A DNA stretch of 22,845 nt from NCBI GenBank assembly GCA_900314165.1, contig OMUE01000101.1, positions 1 to 22,845 of the forward strand, read 5' to 3'. This document shows, one piece after another, positions 15,251 to 22,845 of this stretch; the stretch's first letter is position 1, and every line of letters begins with the position of its first letter. The notes below the pieces were generated by a model. That model saw only the letters and a list, made by a program, of their open reading frames with translations, had not been told where the DNA came from and made no database searches. The position numbers were made by a program, and so were the translations under genes. The stretch comes from an uncultured Acidaminococcus sp. (lineage in GTDB: Bacteria; Bacillota_C; Negativicutes; Acidaminococcales; Acidaminococcaceae).

Positions 15251-16822
15251 GTGCATACCATGAAACAAAATAAAAAAATGAAACTGTGGCTCGCTCTCGC
15301 CTTAGCAGGGAGCCTGTATCTTCCTTTCGGCCAGCAGGCCTGCGGCACCATGGCCCGGGCAGAGGCAGCGAAACAGGAGACCGAGGCAGCTAAGACACAG
15401 AATGAGACGAAGGATAAAACTCAAAACGGCACAAAGGATTCCGGTAAGACTGGAGCCAGCAACGTGCCGGTAAAAGTGGAACCGATCCGCCAGGTCCGGG
15501 AAGTGGACTTCAAGGTCCAGCATGGTCAGCTCCTCAGCGAAGCCATTGGTGACGTGGATGGAGATGGCGTGGACGAGGTTGTGGATCTCATGGGCAATCC
15601 TGTAGTAGAAAACTCCAGCTACATGGGGGATATGTACATCGTTGCCAAGGAAATCCATCCAAACAATCCGGCAAAGGTAAAGTATTTTTACAGACCAAAA
15701 AATCTTGGAGGCTACAATGCCTATGTGACATTGTCCGATGTAACGGGCAATGGGTTTCCCAATCTGATCATTGCCGCACCCAGCGGTGGCAGCAGTGGTA
15801 TGACGGATTACCGAATCCTGGACTTTTCGGAAACGAAACCTGTGGAAATCTTCGGCAGAGAAGAAAATAAAGGGGTTAATATGGTAGGCAGCTATCTGCC
15901 GGATTATAAGGTAAAATTAACCTTCCCGTCCCTGACCCAGAATGTCATCCTGGATCTGGACAACCAGAAAGACGTTTATAAGAACCTGAACGTTTACACA
16001 GCGGACGGCAGCCTGAAGGAATCCGGCCAGCGGCCTACGATCCAGAACCTCAGCCGGCTCAGCACCCTTGATGTGAACGGGGACGGTGTGGACGAAGTGG
16101 TGACCGTTCAAAAAGTACTGGGCGTCATGAATGCAGATCTCCTGGGCTCCGTACGGACGGTGTGGGAATACAGGGCCGGTGTATGGCAGCCCCGGAACGT
16201 GGGCTTCCAGGCCGACCTGTACACGAAACCGACTTTTGACGATGAAGAAAAGACCACCGGTGCCAGCGGATACGAGATTACAGCCCTGAAAGTCGCTACA
16301 GATACAGGTGCCGTGGAATATCCTCATTTTCAGAAGCTGGACGGCAAGATTGCCTGGAAGATCAACAACACAGTGGAAACCTTCGTTCGCAGCCGGCTCC
16401 GGGATGCGGTATTTGGAACCCGCCTGAACCTGGCTTATGAAGTGAAATATGCCGGCAAGAATTACGCCAGCGTCATGCTGGTGGGCCTGCTCAGCGACAG
16501 GGATCGAAGTGATGCCATTACGAAGTGCTTCAATTTTAATCTGAAGACTGGGGAAGAGCTGCCTCTGAAGGGCCTGCTGAAGCCCTGGGGCAAGTTCTGG
16601 AAGATGGTGGCAAAAGATACGAAGGACATGGGCGTTACCGTAACAGAAAAGAACGTAAACGACTACTACTACGATGGGGAAGTGCTGGGTCTCCTCTATG
16701 ATGACCGGAAGGAATACGCACTGGAAAACGACAAAGTTGTGAAATTTATGGCAAAAAACAAGGCTGGGGAAGAATTTTTGACTAGCCAGTCAAACGAAGA
16801 AAACAAAAAGAAAAACGAGTAA
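15251..16822 (+). CDS. Secreted/periplasmic protein with FG-GAP-type Ca-binding repeats and a possible RsiV-like C-terminal domain
   Basis: This 523-residue protein of unknown function has a signal peptide: Lys-rich start, hydrophobic core LWLALALAGSLYLPFG (12-27) and a probable cleavage near ARAEA (35-39). A Lys/Glu/Thr-rich linker follows (about 40-70). Three Asp-rich loops then match FG-GAP/VCBS calcium-binding strands: DVDGDGVDEV (101-110), DVTGNGFPNL (163-172) and DVNGDGVDEV (274-283). The C-terminal part (about 360-515), with LAYEVKYAGKNYAS and FNFNLKTGEELPLKGLL, resembles the DUF3298/RsiV-type domain of secreted Firmicutes proteins. GTG at 15251 is preferred because GGAAAGGA (15238-15245) is five bases away; ATG at 15260 is a possible alternative and leaves the signal peptide intact. 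It lies between metK-priA and the RND operon, each with its own promoter. Confidence 0.72.
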   Translation: MHTMKQNKKMKLWLALALAGSLYLPFGQQACGTMARAEAAKQETEAAKTQNETKDKTQNGTKDSGKTGASNVPVKVEPIRQVREVDFKVQHGQLLSEAIGDVDGDGVDEVVDLMGNPVVENSSYMGDMYIVAKEIHPNNPAKVKYFYRPKNLGGYNAYVTLSDVTGNGFPNLIIAAPSGGSSGMTDYRILDFSETKPVEIFGREENKGVNMVGSYLPDYKVKLTFPSLTQNVILDLDNQKDVYKNLNVYTADGSLKESGQRPTIQNLSRLSTLDVNGDGVDEVVTVQKVLGVMNADLLGSVRTVWEYRAGVWQPRNVGFQADLYTKPTFDDEEKTTGASGYEITALKVATDTGAVEYPHFQKLDGKIAWKINNTVETFVRSRLRDAVFGTRLNLAYEVKYAGKNYASVMLVGLLSDRDRSDAITKCFNFNLKTGEELPLKGLLKPWGKFWKMVAKDTKDMGVTVTEKNVNDYYYDGEVLGLLYDDRKEYALENDKVVKFMAKNKAGEEFLTSQSNEENKKKNE

Positions 16823-16860
16823 ACAAGAGAAATTAAAATAAAAACATTAAATTTGTCCGA

Positions 16861-16889
16861 TTGAAACAAAAAATCCTTTAGGCTATAAT
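16861..16889 (+). promoter_or_regulatory. Promoter of the RND efflux operon
   Basis: TTGAAA (16861-16866), a 17-bp spacer and a perfect TATAAT (16884-16889) form the best-matching sigma-A promoter in the window. The start near 16896 gives a leader of about 60 bases. I see no convincing operator dyad around it and no adjacent TetR- or MarR-type regulator gene. Confidence 0.8.
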
Positions 16890-16956
16890 ATACAAGGTTT
16901 TCTATATCCATTGGTTAGTAGTTTGCCCTTTAGAGGCAGAATTTAGGAGGATGTTC

Positions 16957-18117
16957 ATGTTAGGTAAGAAGAAAGTGGTATCCATCGGGATGGCACTCCT
17001 GCTGCTGGTAGGTGTAGCCGGCTGTGGCAAGAAGGCTGCTCCTGTAGCAGGGGATGTTGGCGTAAAATCCATGAAGGTCATTCAGCGGGATACACCCCTG
17101 AAGTATGAGTACACCGGCTTTGTGGAAGCAAAAGACGAAGTCCAGGTGAAGTCCAAAGTCACCGGTACTATTGTACAGAAACTGGTCAACGGCGGGGATT
17201 ATGTAGAAGCAGGCCAGCTGCTGTACGTGATCGATCCTCGTACCTATCAGAACTCTGTATTGAATGCCCAAGCTAATTTAGCCAACGCCCAGGCAACCTT
17301 GACAAATGCTCAGCGGGATGCTGCCCGGTATCAGACTCTGTATGAACAGGGCGCTGTGTCCAAGCAGACTGCCGACCAATATAATACCCAGCTGGCTCAG
17401 GCTCAGGCTGCGGTAAACGCCCAACAGGCCATCCTGGCTTCTTCCCAGGTGGATGTCAGCGATACCCAGATCCGGGCTCCCTTTGCCGGCAAGATCGATA
17501 CGAATCCCCTGGCAGAAGGTTCCTTCGTAACGGCCAGCTCCACGGTGCTGACTTCTATTTCTGCCAGCGATCCTATGCGGGTGCGGTTCTCCGTGTCTGA
17601 AAACGATTATCTGGATCTGATGAAGGGTAATACGAACAATACGAGCCAACTGCAGGATGTAACGCTGACCCTCAGCGATGGCAGCGTCTATCCGCAAAAA
17701 GGCATCGTTTCCCAGGTAGACCGTGGCGTCAACGACAGTACCGGTACCCTGACCTTGAAGGCTGACTTCAATAACCCTAACGGCCTGCTGCTGCCCGGCA
17801 TGTTCGCCAATATCACTCTGGTAGGCTCTACCATCAGCAACGCTATCCTGATTCCCCAGCGTGCTGTAACGGATGTTATGTATAAGCATTTCGTCTATGT
17901 CATCAACGCCGACAATACTGTAGCCATGAAGGAAGTTACCCTGGGTGCCCGGGTCGGCAAACTGTGGCTCGTCAAGAGCGGCTTGAACGGCGACGAAACC
18001 ATCGTAGTGGAAGGTGTCCAGAAGCTGAAACAGGGTGCAAAAGTAAAGGCCACTCCTATGACGGAAGCTGACCTGGATACAACAGATTCTGCTTCTGCCA
18101 GCACCACCAAGAAATAA
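16957..18117 (+). CDS. RND efflux periplasmic adaptor (AcrA/MexA type lipoprotein)
   Basis: This 386-residue membrane fusion protein links an inner-membrane RND pump to an outer-membrane channel. It begins with a lipoprotein signal: Lys-rich n-region, hydrophobic core, lipobox V-A-G-C and lipidated Cys23. The lipoyl half-motif (about 50-90, VQVKSKVTGTIVQKLV ... GQLLYVIDP) is followed by an Ala/Gln-rich alpha-helical hairpin (about 92-160), the second lipoyl half (TQIRAPFAGKI), then the beta-barrel and membrane-proximal regions. TAGGAGG (16944-16950) touches the ATG at 16951 but lies six bases from the ATG at 16957, so I use 16957 (two residues shorter). The RND gene follows 14 bases after the stop and its ribosome site overlaps this stop codon. 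Confidence 0.93.
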   Translation: MLGKKKVVSIGMALLLLVGVAGCGKKAAPVAGDVGVKSMKVIQRDTPLKYEYTGFVEAKDEVQVKSKVTGTIVQKLVNGGDYVEAGQLLYVIDPRTYQNSVLNAQANLANAQATLTNAQRDAARYQTLYEQGAVSKQTADQYNTQLAQAQAAVNAQQAILASSQVDVSDTQIRAPFAGKIDTNPLAEGSFVTASSTVLTSISASDPMRVRFSVSENDYLDLMKGNTNNTSQLQDVTLTLSDGSVYPQKGIVSQVDRGVNDSTGTLTLKADFNNPNGLLLPGMFANITLVGSTISNAILIPQRAVTDVMYKHFVYVINADNTVAMKEVTLGARVGKLWLVKSGLNGDETIVVEGVQKLKQGAKVKATPMTEADLDTTDSASASTTKK

Positions 18118-18131
18118 GGAGGTAAGCGCAA

Positions 18132-21100
18132 GTGGCAAAGTACTTTATTGATCACCCCGTCTTCGCCTGCGTTATCTCCATCATCATTGCTCTGATCGGT
18201 ATTATTTCTGCTTTCAGTCTGCCCGTAGCCCAATACCCGCAGATTTCCAACCCCCGTGTATCCGTATCTACGAACTACGTAGGTGCTAACGCCGAAGTTG
18301 TAGAGCAGACCGTTGCCCAGGCAATTGAAAAAAAGGTAAACGGCGTAGATAACATGATAGACATGAACTCCGTCAGCGATAACAATGGTAACTATCGGCT
18401 GAACGTGAAGTTCGAACTGGGTACGGACCCGGACATGGACTCCGTCATGGTGCAGAACCGTGTTGCTCAGGCTAACGCATCCCTGCCCAGCGAAGTAAAT
18501 GCCTATGGTGTAACGACCCACAAGATGTCTGCTGAAACCATTATGTATTTTTCTCTGACGTCTCCTAATAACACGTATGATACGCTGTTCATGAAAACCT
18601 ATGGTACGACCCAGTTCGTAGATGCTCTGAAGAGAATCAAGGGCGTATCTGAAGTCAGCGAATACGGCCCTGAACTGTCCATGCGTGTGTGGCTGGACCC
18701 TATGAAGATGGCTCAGCTGGGCATCACGGCTGCGGATGTAAAATCGGCTATTGCCAGCCAGAACATCCAGGCAGCTGCTGGTTCTATCGGTGCCCGGCCT
18801 TCTCCGGAAGATCAGGAATTCACGTATTCGGCCCGTGTTAAAGGTCGTCTGAATACTACAGAAGAATTCGGCAACATCATTGTCAAGAATAATAATGGCA
18901 ATCTGTTGAAAGTCAAAGACGTAGCCCGTATCGAACTGGGACCCCGTGATGACAGTGTAGTGTCTAAGCTGGATGGGCAGAACGCCATGAACTATGGTAT
19001 TTCCCTGAATACGGATGCCAACGCCCTGGAAACAGTAGCAGAAGTTAAAAAGGTACTGGCTGCTGCGGAAGCGAACTTCCCTCCTGATTTGAAACTGACC
19101 ATCATGCAGGATAACACGGACTATGTACGTGAATCTCTGAAAGAAGTGGTGGTAACCCTGGTCGAAACCCTGGTGCTGGTAATCCTGATTACCTGGCTGT
19201 TCCTGCAATCCTGGCGGGCAACACTGGTTCCTACCCTGGCCATCCCTGTATCCCTGCTGGGTACGTTCGGGTCCTTCTATATCTTTGATTTTACTATTAA
19301 TACTCTGACACTGTTCGCCCTGGTGCTGGCTATCGGTATCGTTGTAGACGATGCTATCGTAGTAGTAGAAGCCGTAGAGCATAACGTGGACGATCTGGGC
19401 ATGGACCCTCGGGAAGCTACTTATACGGCTATGCGGGAAGTATCCGGCGCTATCGTAGCTACGGCTTTCGTGCTGTTGGCAGTATTTCTACCCGTTGCGT
19501 TCCTGGGCGGTACTACCGGTGTATTGTACAAACAGTTTGCCCTGTCCATCACCGTAGCTCTGACGATTTCCGCCGTCGTAGCTATGTCCTTGTCTCCTGC
19601 TGTGTGTGCTCTCGTAATCCGGCCGAAAAAAGCTGCGGATGAAAACACCTTCATCGGTAAGATGCTGGGTTACTTTAACCGTTGGCTGGAACGGACTACC
19701 GGCAAGTATGTAATAAAAGTCAAGAGCCTGTTGCGTCATTTCAAAGTGGGTGTCTGTGCCCTGCTCATTGTATTCGTGCTCATCGGCGCATTCTTCAAGC
19801 TCATTCCGTCTTCCTTTGTACCGGATGAAGACCAGAGCTTTGCTCTGATGACGGCGGCTTTGCCAGAAGCTGCTTCTACGGCCCGGTCTATCAAAGTTAC
19901 GGATAACCTGGTAAAAGAAATCCAGAAGGTTCCTGGCGTAAAACATGTCATGCAGATTGTCGGCATCGATATCCTGGCTGATGCCAGAAAGTCCAGTGCA
20001 GCCATTGTTCCTGTAAAGCTGGAAGATATTGAAAACCGGACTACTGATGACCTGAGTGTTTGGACGGTCATCAATAAATTGCGTGGTATGGGTGCTCAAA
20101 CGCCTGAAGCAAATGCTTTGGCCTTTAACGCAGCTGTACTGCCCGGTATGTCCAACACCGGTTCTCTGAGCTTGTATGTTATGGATACTACGGGCCATGA
20201 CACGGATGTAATGGCTTCCGATGTGCAAAAGATTCTGGGCGAACTGAACCAGCGCCCTGAGCTGGCCAATATGTATACGAACTTTACGAACAATACCCCT
20301 GCCCTCCAGTTTGAAGTAGACAGAGCTAAGGCAGAAAGTTTGAATGTACCAGTTGCCAGCGTATTTACTGCTTTGCAGTCCTATCTGGGCGGCAGTGAAG
20401 TCAACGACTTCAACCTGTTGGGTCAGACCTGGAAAGTAATCATCCAGGCAGAAGACAGATACCGTGGCGATGTGAAGAGTTTCGGCAACATGTACGTAGC
20501 TAGCAAGACGGGGGCACTGATTCCTTTAAGTTCCCTGGTAACGTCTAAAGAAATCAACTCTGCTCCTGTAATCACTCGGTTCAACGCAGCCCGCGGTGCA
20601 AAGATTGCAGGGTCTCCTGCTACCGGTTATTCTACCGGGCAATCTATGGCTGCTGTAGAAGAAGTGCTGAACAATAACCTGCCCAGCGGTTACACCTATG
20701 AATGGGTGGACCAGAGCCGGGATGAAAAGAAGGCCGGGAACTCCTCCTTCCTAATGTTCGGTATCTCCCTGGTGTTCGTATACCTGTGCCTGTCTGCTCT
20801 GTATGAAAGCTGGACACTGCCTCTGGGCATCATCTTCGCCGTACCCTCTGCCGTTGTGGGCTGCGTAGGCCTGCAGTACTTCAGAGGCCTAACCTCCGAT
20901 ATCTACATGCAGATCGGCTTGATCGTGCTCATCGGTCTGTCGGCTAAGAACTCCATCCTGATTGTAGAATATGCCAAGATGAGGGTCGACGATGGCTGGT
21001 CCGTACTGCCTGCTCTGGTAGATACGGTTAAGACCCGTCTCCGTCCTATCCTGATGACCGCTTTCTCTACGGTTATCGGGGCTGTGCCTCTGGCCTTTGC

Positions 21101-21287
21101 TACAGGCGCAGGTGCCGGCAGCCGTACGTCCATCGGTACCGCTATCATCGGCGGCATGATGAGCTCCACGCTGTTGAGCCTGTTCCTGGTACCCATCCTG
21201 TTCCTGCTGATCCAGAAGATCTTCCATCCTCAGGTTCCTATGGGCGATGTGGATGATCCACCACCTGAAGATACCCTGGACGATTAA
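18132..21287 (+). CDS. RND multidrug efflux pump, HAE1 family (AcrB type)
   Basis: This 1051-residue inner-membrane proton antiporter is the usual size for the hydrophobe/amphiphile RND family. It opens with the family start AKYFIDHPVFACVISIIIAL. Proton-relay residues are conserved: Asp406 and Asp407 in GIVVDDAIVVVE (helix 4) and Lys939 in GLSAKNSILIVEYAK (helix 10), matching AcrB Asp407/Asp408/Lys940. Two large periplasmic loops follow helices 1 and 7. The C-terminus is a short acidic cytoplasmic tail. GTG at 18132 is preceded by AAGGAGG (18116-18122), nine bases away. It forms a two-gene operon with the adaptor; a terminator follows and no TolC/OprM-like channel gene is present, so the channel must come from elsewhere. 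The substrate is unknown. Confidence 0.96.
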   Translation: MAKYFIDHPVFACVISIIIALIGIISAFSLPVAQYPQISNPRVSVSTNYVGANAEVVEQTVAQAIEKKVNGVDNMIDMNSVSDNNGNYRLNVKFELGTDPDMDSVMVQNRVAQANASLPSEVNAYGVTTHKMSAETIMYFSLTSPNNTYDTLFMKTYGTTQFVDALKRIKGVSEVSEYGPELSMRVWLDPMKMAQLGITAADVKSAIASQNIQAAAGSIGARPSPEDQEFTYSARVKGRLNTTEEFGNIIVKNNNGNLLKVKDVARIELGPRDDSVVSKLDGQNAMNYGISLNTDANALETVAEVKKVLAAAEANFPPDLKLTIMQDNTDYVRESLKEVVVTLVETLVLVILITWLFLQSWRATLVPTLAIPVSLLGTFGSFYIFDFTINTLTLFALVLAIGIVVDDAIVVVEAVEHNVDDLGMDPREATYTAMREVSGAIVATAFVLLAVFLPVAFLGGTTGVLYKQFALSITVALTISAVVAMSLSPAVCALVIRPKKAADENTFIGKMLGYFNRWLERTTGKYVIKVKSLLRHFKVGVCALLIVFVLIGAFFKLIPSSFVPDEDQSFALMTAALPEAASTARSIKVTDNLVKEIQKVPGVKHVMQIVGIDILADARKSSAAIVPVKLEDIENRTTDDLSVWTVINKLRGMGAQTPEANALAFNAAVLPGMSNTGSLSLYVMDTTGHDTDVMASDVQKILGELNQRPELANMYTNFTNNTPALQFEVDRAKAESLNVPVASVFTALQSYLGGSEVNDFNLLGQTWKVIIQAEDRYRGDVKSFGNMYVASKTGALIPLSSLVTSKEINSAPVITRFNAARGAKIAGSPATGYSTGQSMAAVEEVLNNNLPSGYTYEWVDQSRDEKKAGNSSFLMFGISLVFVYLCLSALYESWTLPLGIIFAVPSAVVGCVGLQYFRGLTSDIYMQIGLIVLIGLSAKNSILIVEYAKMRVDDGWSVLPALVDTVKTRLRPILMTAFSTVIGAVPLAFATGAGAGSRTSIGTAIIGGMMSSTLLSLFLVPILFLLIQKIFHPQVPMGDVDDPPPEDTLDD

Positions 21288-21308
21288 TTAAATAGCTGCT
21301 ATTTATGG

Positions 21309-21339
21309 AAAGGAGTGTTGCTATGCAACACTCCTTTTT
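21309..21339 (+). terminator. Terminator of the RND operon
   Basis: A 13-bp perfect stem (AAAGGAGTGTTGC at 21309-21321 with GCAACACTCCTTT at 21325-21337) has loop TAT and runs into five T (21335-21339). It lies about 22 bases after the pump stop codon. Confidence 0.92.
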
Positions 21340-21513
21340 CGCTAGTCAGGACTTCTGTAATATTTTCCCTTTTGAAAAGATTCAGTTTTGCATTTTTAAA
21401 ATGAACCTTTGTTACAAGTCTTATTTTGTGTGCGTAACTTCCCTAAACCTAGTATTTATGCGGGGTTTGGGGATTTTGCTATTTTTGGCTATGCTTGTAA
21501 CTTAGCGTATCTA
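21340..21513. other. AT-rich non-coding junction next to the integrase; likely position of the attachment site
   Basis: No supported gene lies here. A 10-bp dyad with one G-T pair (TCCCTAAACC at 21440-21449 with GGTTTGGGGA at 21464-21473) is followed by T-rich sequence and may be a terminator. GTTACAAG (21411-21418) and CTTGTAAC (21494-21501) form an exact 8-bp inverted pair around it, and GTAACTT recurs at 21434-21440 and 21497-21503. Composition shifts from the GC-richer genes on the left to AT-rich sequence. Because integrase genes usually point at one end of their element, the boundary with the older chromosome probably lies here, after the RND terminator (inference). No tRNA gene is present. 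Confidence 0.4.
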
Positions 21514-21548
21514 TGCACACTTTTTGCACACTTTTTTGCACACTTTTT
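21514..21548. repeat. Three direct repeats of TGCACACTTTTT beside the integrase
   Basis: TGCACAC followed by five or six T occurs three times head to tail, starting at 21514, 21525 and 21537, with adjacent copies sharing a T. The 11- and 12-base periods place every copy on nearly the same face of the helix. They start 26 bases past the integrase stop. Short direct repeats at this place are typical arm-type binding sites for the N-terminal domain of Tn916- and phage-type integrases; that role is inferred from position and pattern. Confidence 0.7.
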
Positions 21549-21574
21549 ATAGTACAAAATTTTGGACAGGTGTT

Positions 21575-22750
21575 TTATATGCTCATGCGTTCAAGTTTTT
21601 CGGCAAGGTCTTTTTCCATGGATTCTGTTACATGGGTGTAGATCTGCAAGGTGGTGTTAGGGTTATTCTGTCCTACACGCTTCATAATGGCTTTTACAGG
21701 AACGTTTGCAGCAGCCAGCATGGATATATGAGTATGCCGGAATATATGACTTGTAATGTGTTTGCCGGGTAGCTGAACTTGTCTCAATGCGTTATTTATG
21801 GTCAGAATGTAGGTGGGCTTTCCATGCATACCTGTGAAGATGTATCCCTGATCCTGATAGGTATTTGTCCAGGATGCAAGCCTTTTGTTGTCGGTCATAA
21901 ACCATTGGATAATGTGCACACATCTTGCATTGATGGAAATCGTCCGGACAGAGTAAATATTTTTCGGCGTATCTCTGTAATAACCTTTATTGGCAAGTCT
22001 GACCATACCACCATTGATATTGATGGTCTTTTTAGCCAAGTCAACGTCCTGGACTCGTAAGGCAAGCAATTCGCCTATTCTGAGACCGGTCAGGCTTTGA
22101 AACTCACAGATTAGGGCAATACGTTCATCAATCTTAGATAGCTGCCTGAGCACTTGTTTCAATTCATCAGGATTTAGAAATTTGTTCTGCCTTTTCTCTA
22201 TCTCCTGCCGGGTGGCTGATCTTTTTTTGATATGGATATCTGCAAAAGGCTTGGCATTCTCAATGATTCCTTGTTTTTCTGCATATCTCATAACTCCCCG
22301 TATAACGGCAAGCATTTTCAGGATAGAACCATAACACAGCTTCTCAGTGTAATACATTCTACCTAAGATCTTTTCAGCTAGTGTTGGGGTGAAGTCTCTT
22401 GTCAGGATTCCGTCCGGCAGTCGCTTTAAGAGCTGTCTAGTACACATTGTATGTCCGTCATGGGTCTGCCCTTTTACAAGGTCTTTGTCCATGTCTAGCC
22501 ATTGGCAGCAGGCTTCAGCAAGAGTTGTTTTCGATGCAGCTTCAGCCTTTTCTTTTTCGGCTTTCCCTCTGTCCTGGAATTTCTCCCAAAGCATGATTTG
22601 TGCCCTTTTCTGTGCTCCCTTGGTGATGCTGTCCAGCGTTACCGATTCCACGTATCGTTTACCATTGTCCATAAAGTTTTGTCTATATAGATATCTCACT
22701 CCCTTATTCTTGGTTTGTTTCTTAATGACTTGCATATTACCGATTTGCAT
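21575..22750 (-). CDS. Tyrosine recombinase / phage-type integrase
   Basis: This 391-residue site-specific recombinase has the size and order of Tn916/phage integrases: an N-terminal AP2-like arm-binding region (about 7-60, VRYLYRQNFMDNGKRYVESVTL), a SAM-like core-binding domain (about 75-165) and a catalytic domain (about 190-380). Catalytic residues visible are Arg224 (TGLRIGEL), His335 and Arg338 (HIFRH) and the nucleophile Tyr371 (IYTHV). The position that normally holds the third His (or Trp), just after Gly360, is Gln361 (VGQNNPNTTLQIYTHV), which is unusual. On the minus strand GAGGAG precedes ATG (22750) at normal spacing. The gene's base composition is more AT-rich than its left neighbours, as expected of acquired DNA. 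It probably belongs to an integrated element extending to the right of the window. Confidence 0.92.
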   Translation of the reverse strand: MQIGNMQVIKKQTKNKGVRYLYRQNFMDNGKRYVESVTLDSITKGAQKRAQIMLWEKFQDRGKAEKEKAEAASKTTLAEACCQWLDMDKDLVKGQTHDGHTMCTRQLLKRLPDGILTRDFTPTLAEKILGRMYYTEKLCYGSILKMLAVIRGVMRYAEKQGIIENAKPFADIHIKKRSATRQEIEKRQNKFLNPDELKQVLRQLSKIDERIALICEFQSLTGLRIGELLALRVQDVDLAKKTININGGMVRLANKGYYRDTPKNIYSVRTISINARCVHIIQWFMTDNKRLASWTNTYQDQGYIFTGMHGKPTYILTINNALRQVQLPGKHITSHIFRHTHISMLAAANVPVKAIMKRVGQNNPNTTLQIYTHVTESMEKDLAEKLERMSI

Positions 22751-22796
22751 AATGGTCTCCTCTCTTTCTGAACCTTATCCCATGGTCAAGAGAGGT

Positions 22797-22831
22797 TAGC
22801 GGTCATTTTGTCCGCTATGACTAGTATATCA
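22797..22831 (-). promoter_or_regulatory. Integrase promoter with an overlapping inverted repeat (candidate operator)
   Basis: On the minus strand an extended -10, TGATATACT, is formed by 22823-22831; any -35 would fall at or beyond the window end. Just downstream, across the expected transcription start, is an inverted repeat TAGCGG (22797-22802) / CCGCTA (22812-22817) with a nine-base centre. A dyad here is well placed to bind a repressor, or the recombinase or its partner, and control integrase expression. Confidence 0.5.
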
Positions 22832-22845
22832 TAGTGTAAGTGTTT

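Noticed and set aside
16951..16956. ATG at 16951 as start of the RND adaptor
   Set aside because: The TAGGAGG site ends at 16950 with no spacing; the ATG at 16957 has normal spacing and still gives a complete lipoprotein signal.
17895..19382. A 495-codon minus-strand open frame across the RND adaptor and pump
   Set aside because: It is a composition artefact opposite strongly conserved coding sequence. It has no ribosome site or recognisable motif.
21305..21505. A 66-codon plus-strand open frame after the RND pump
   Set aside because: Its first codons lie within the terminator hairpin and the product is a Phe/Cys-rich low-information sequence; non-coding is more likely.
21779..22060. Plus-strand open frames opposite the integrase
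   Set aside because: The minus-strand integrase has conserved catalytic motifs across this stretch; the plus-strand frames show none.

Overview
The window looks like chromosomal DNA from a diderm Firmicute of the Negativicutes, most likely the Acidaminococcaceae (an Acidaminococcus-like organism). This is inferred from gene content: Firmicutes-type signals (SAM-I riboswitch, strong AGGAGG ribosome sites, hairpin terminators), an RND efflux pump that implies an outer membrane, anaerobic enzymes (HydE, iron-type alcohol dehydrogenase) and a B12-dependent methionine synthase split into two proteins. No rRNA or tRNA gene and no CRISPR array was seen.

Layout. Positions 1-207 are the 3' end of an unidentified acidic gene with a pentapeptide-repeat tail. 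A terminator follows, then an MFS transporter (403-1563) whose leader holds three small hairpins. An iron-dependent alcohol dehydrogenase (1687-2904) has its own promoter region and terminator. Next is a methionine/one-carbon operon: metF, a stand-alone methionine synthase reactivation protein and metH (3073-7052). A MATE exporter and the [FeFe]-hydrogenase maturase hydE (7156-9641) form a pair. It converges on a minus-strand FAD-linked 2-hydroxyacid oxidase (9754-11169). The oxidase is divergent from metK-priA (11504-15080), which is preceded by a SAM-I riboswitch with a readable terminator/antiterminator switch. A secreted FG-GAP-type protein (15251-16822) and a two-gene RND efflux operon (16957-21287) follow. 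The right end, from about 21340, appears more AT-rich and carries a minus-strand tyrosine integrase (21575-22750) with three TGCACAC direct repeats past its 3' end. It is probably the left edge of an integrated element that continues beyond the window.

How the genes work together. MetF makes 5-methyl-THF, MetH uses it to methylate homocysteine, the small reactivation protein rescues oxidised MetH, and MetK turns methionine into SAM, which feeds back on metK (and probably priA) through the riboswitch. Three exporters (MFS, MATE, RND) are present; the RND operon has no outer-membrane channel gene here. The alcohol dehydrogenase, HydE and the flavin oxidase fit anaerobic fermentation.

Most of the window is ordinary housekeeping. 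The points most worth a second look are the integrase with Gln where the family normally has a catalytic His, the integrase-proximal repeats and candidate operator, priA behind a SAM riboswitch, the Cys-tailed detached MetH reactivation protein, three different short intergenic repeat types, and paired palindromes in the alcohol dehydrogenase promoter. I did not find a clearly new multi-gene system.
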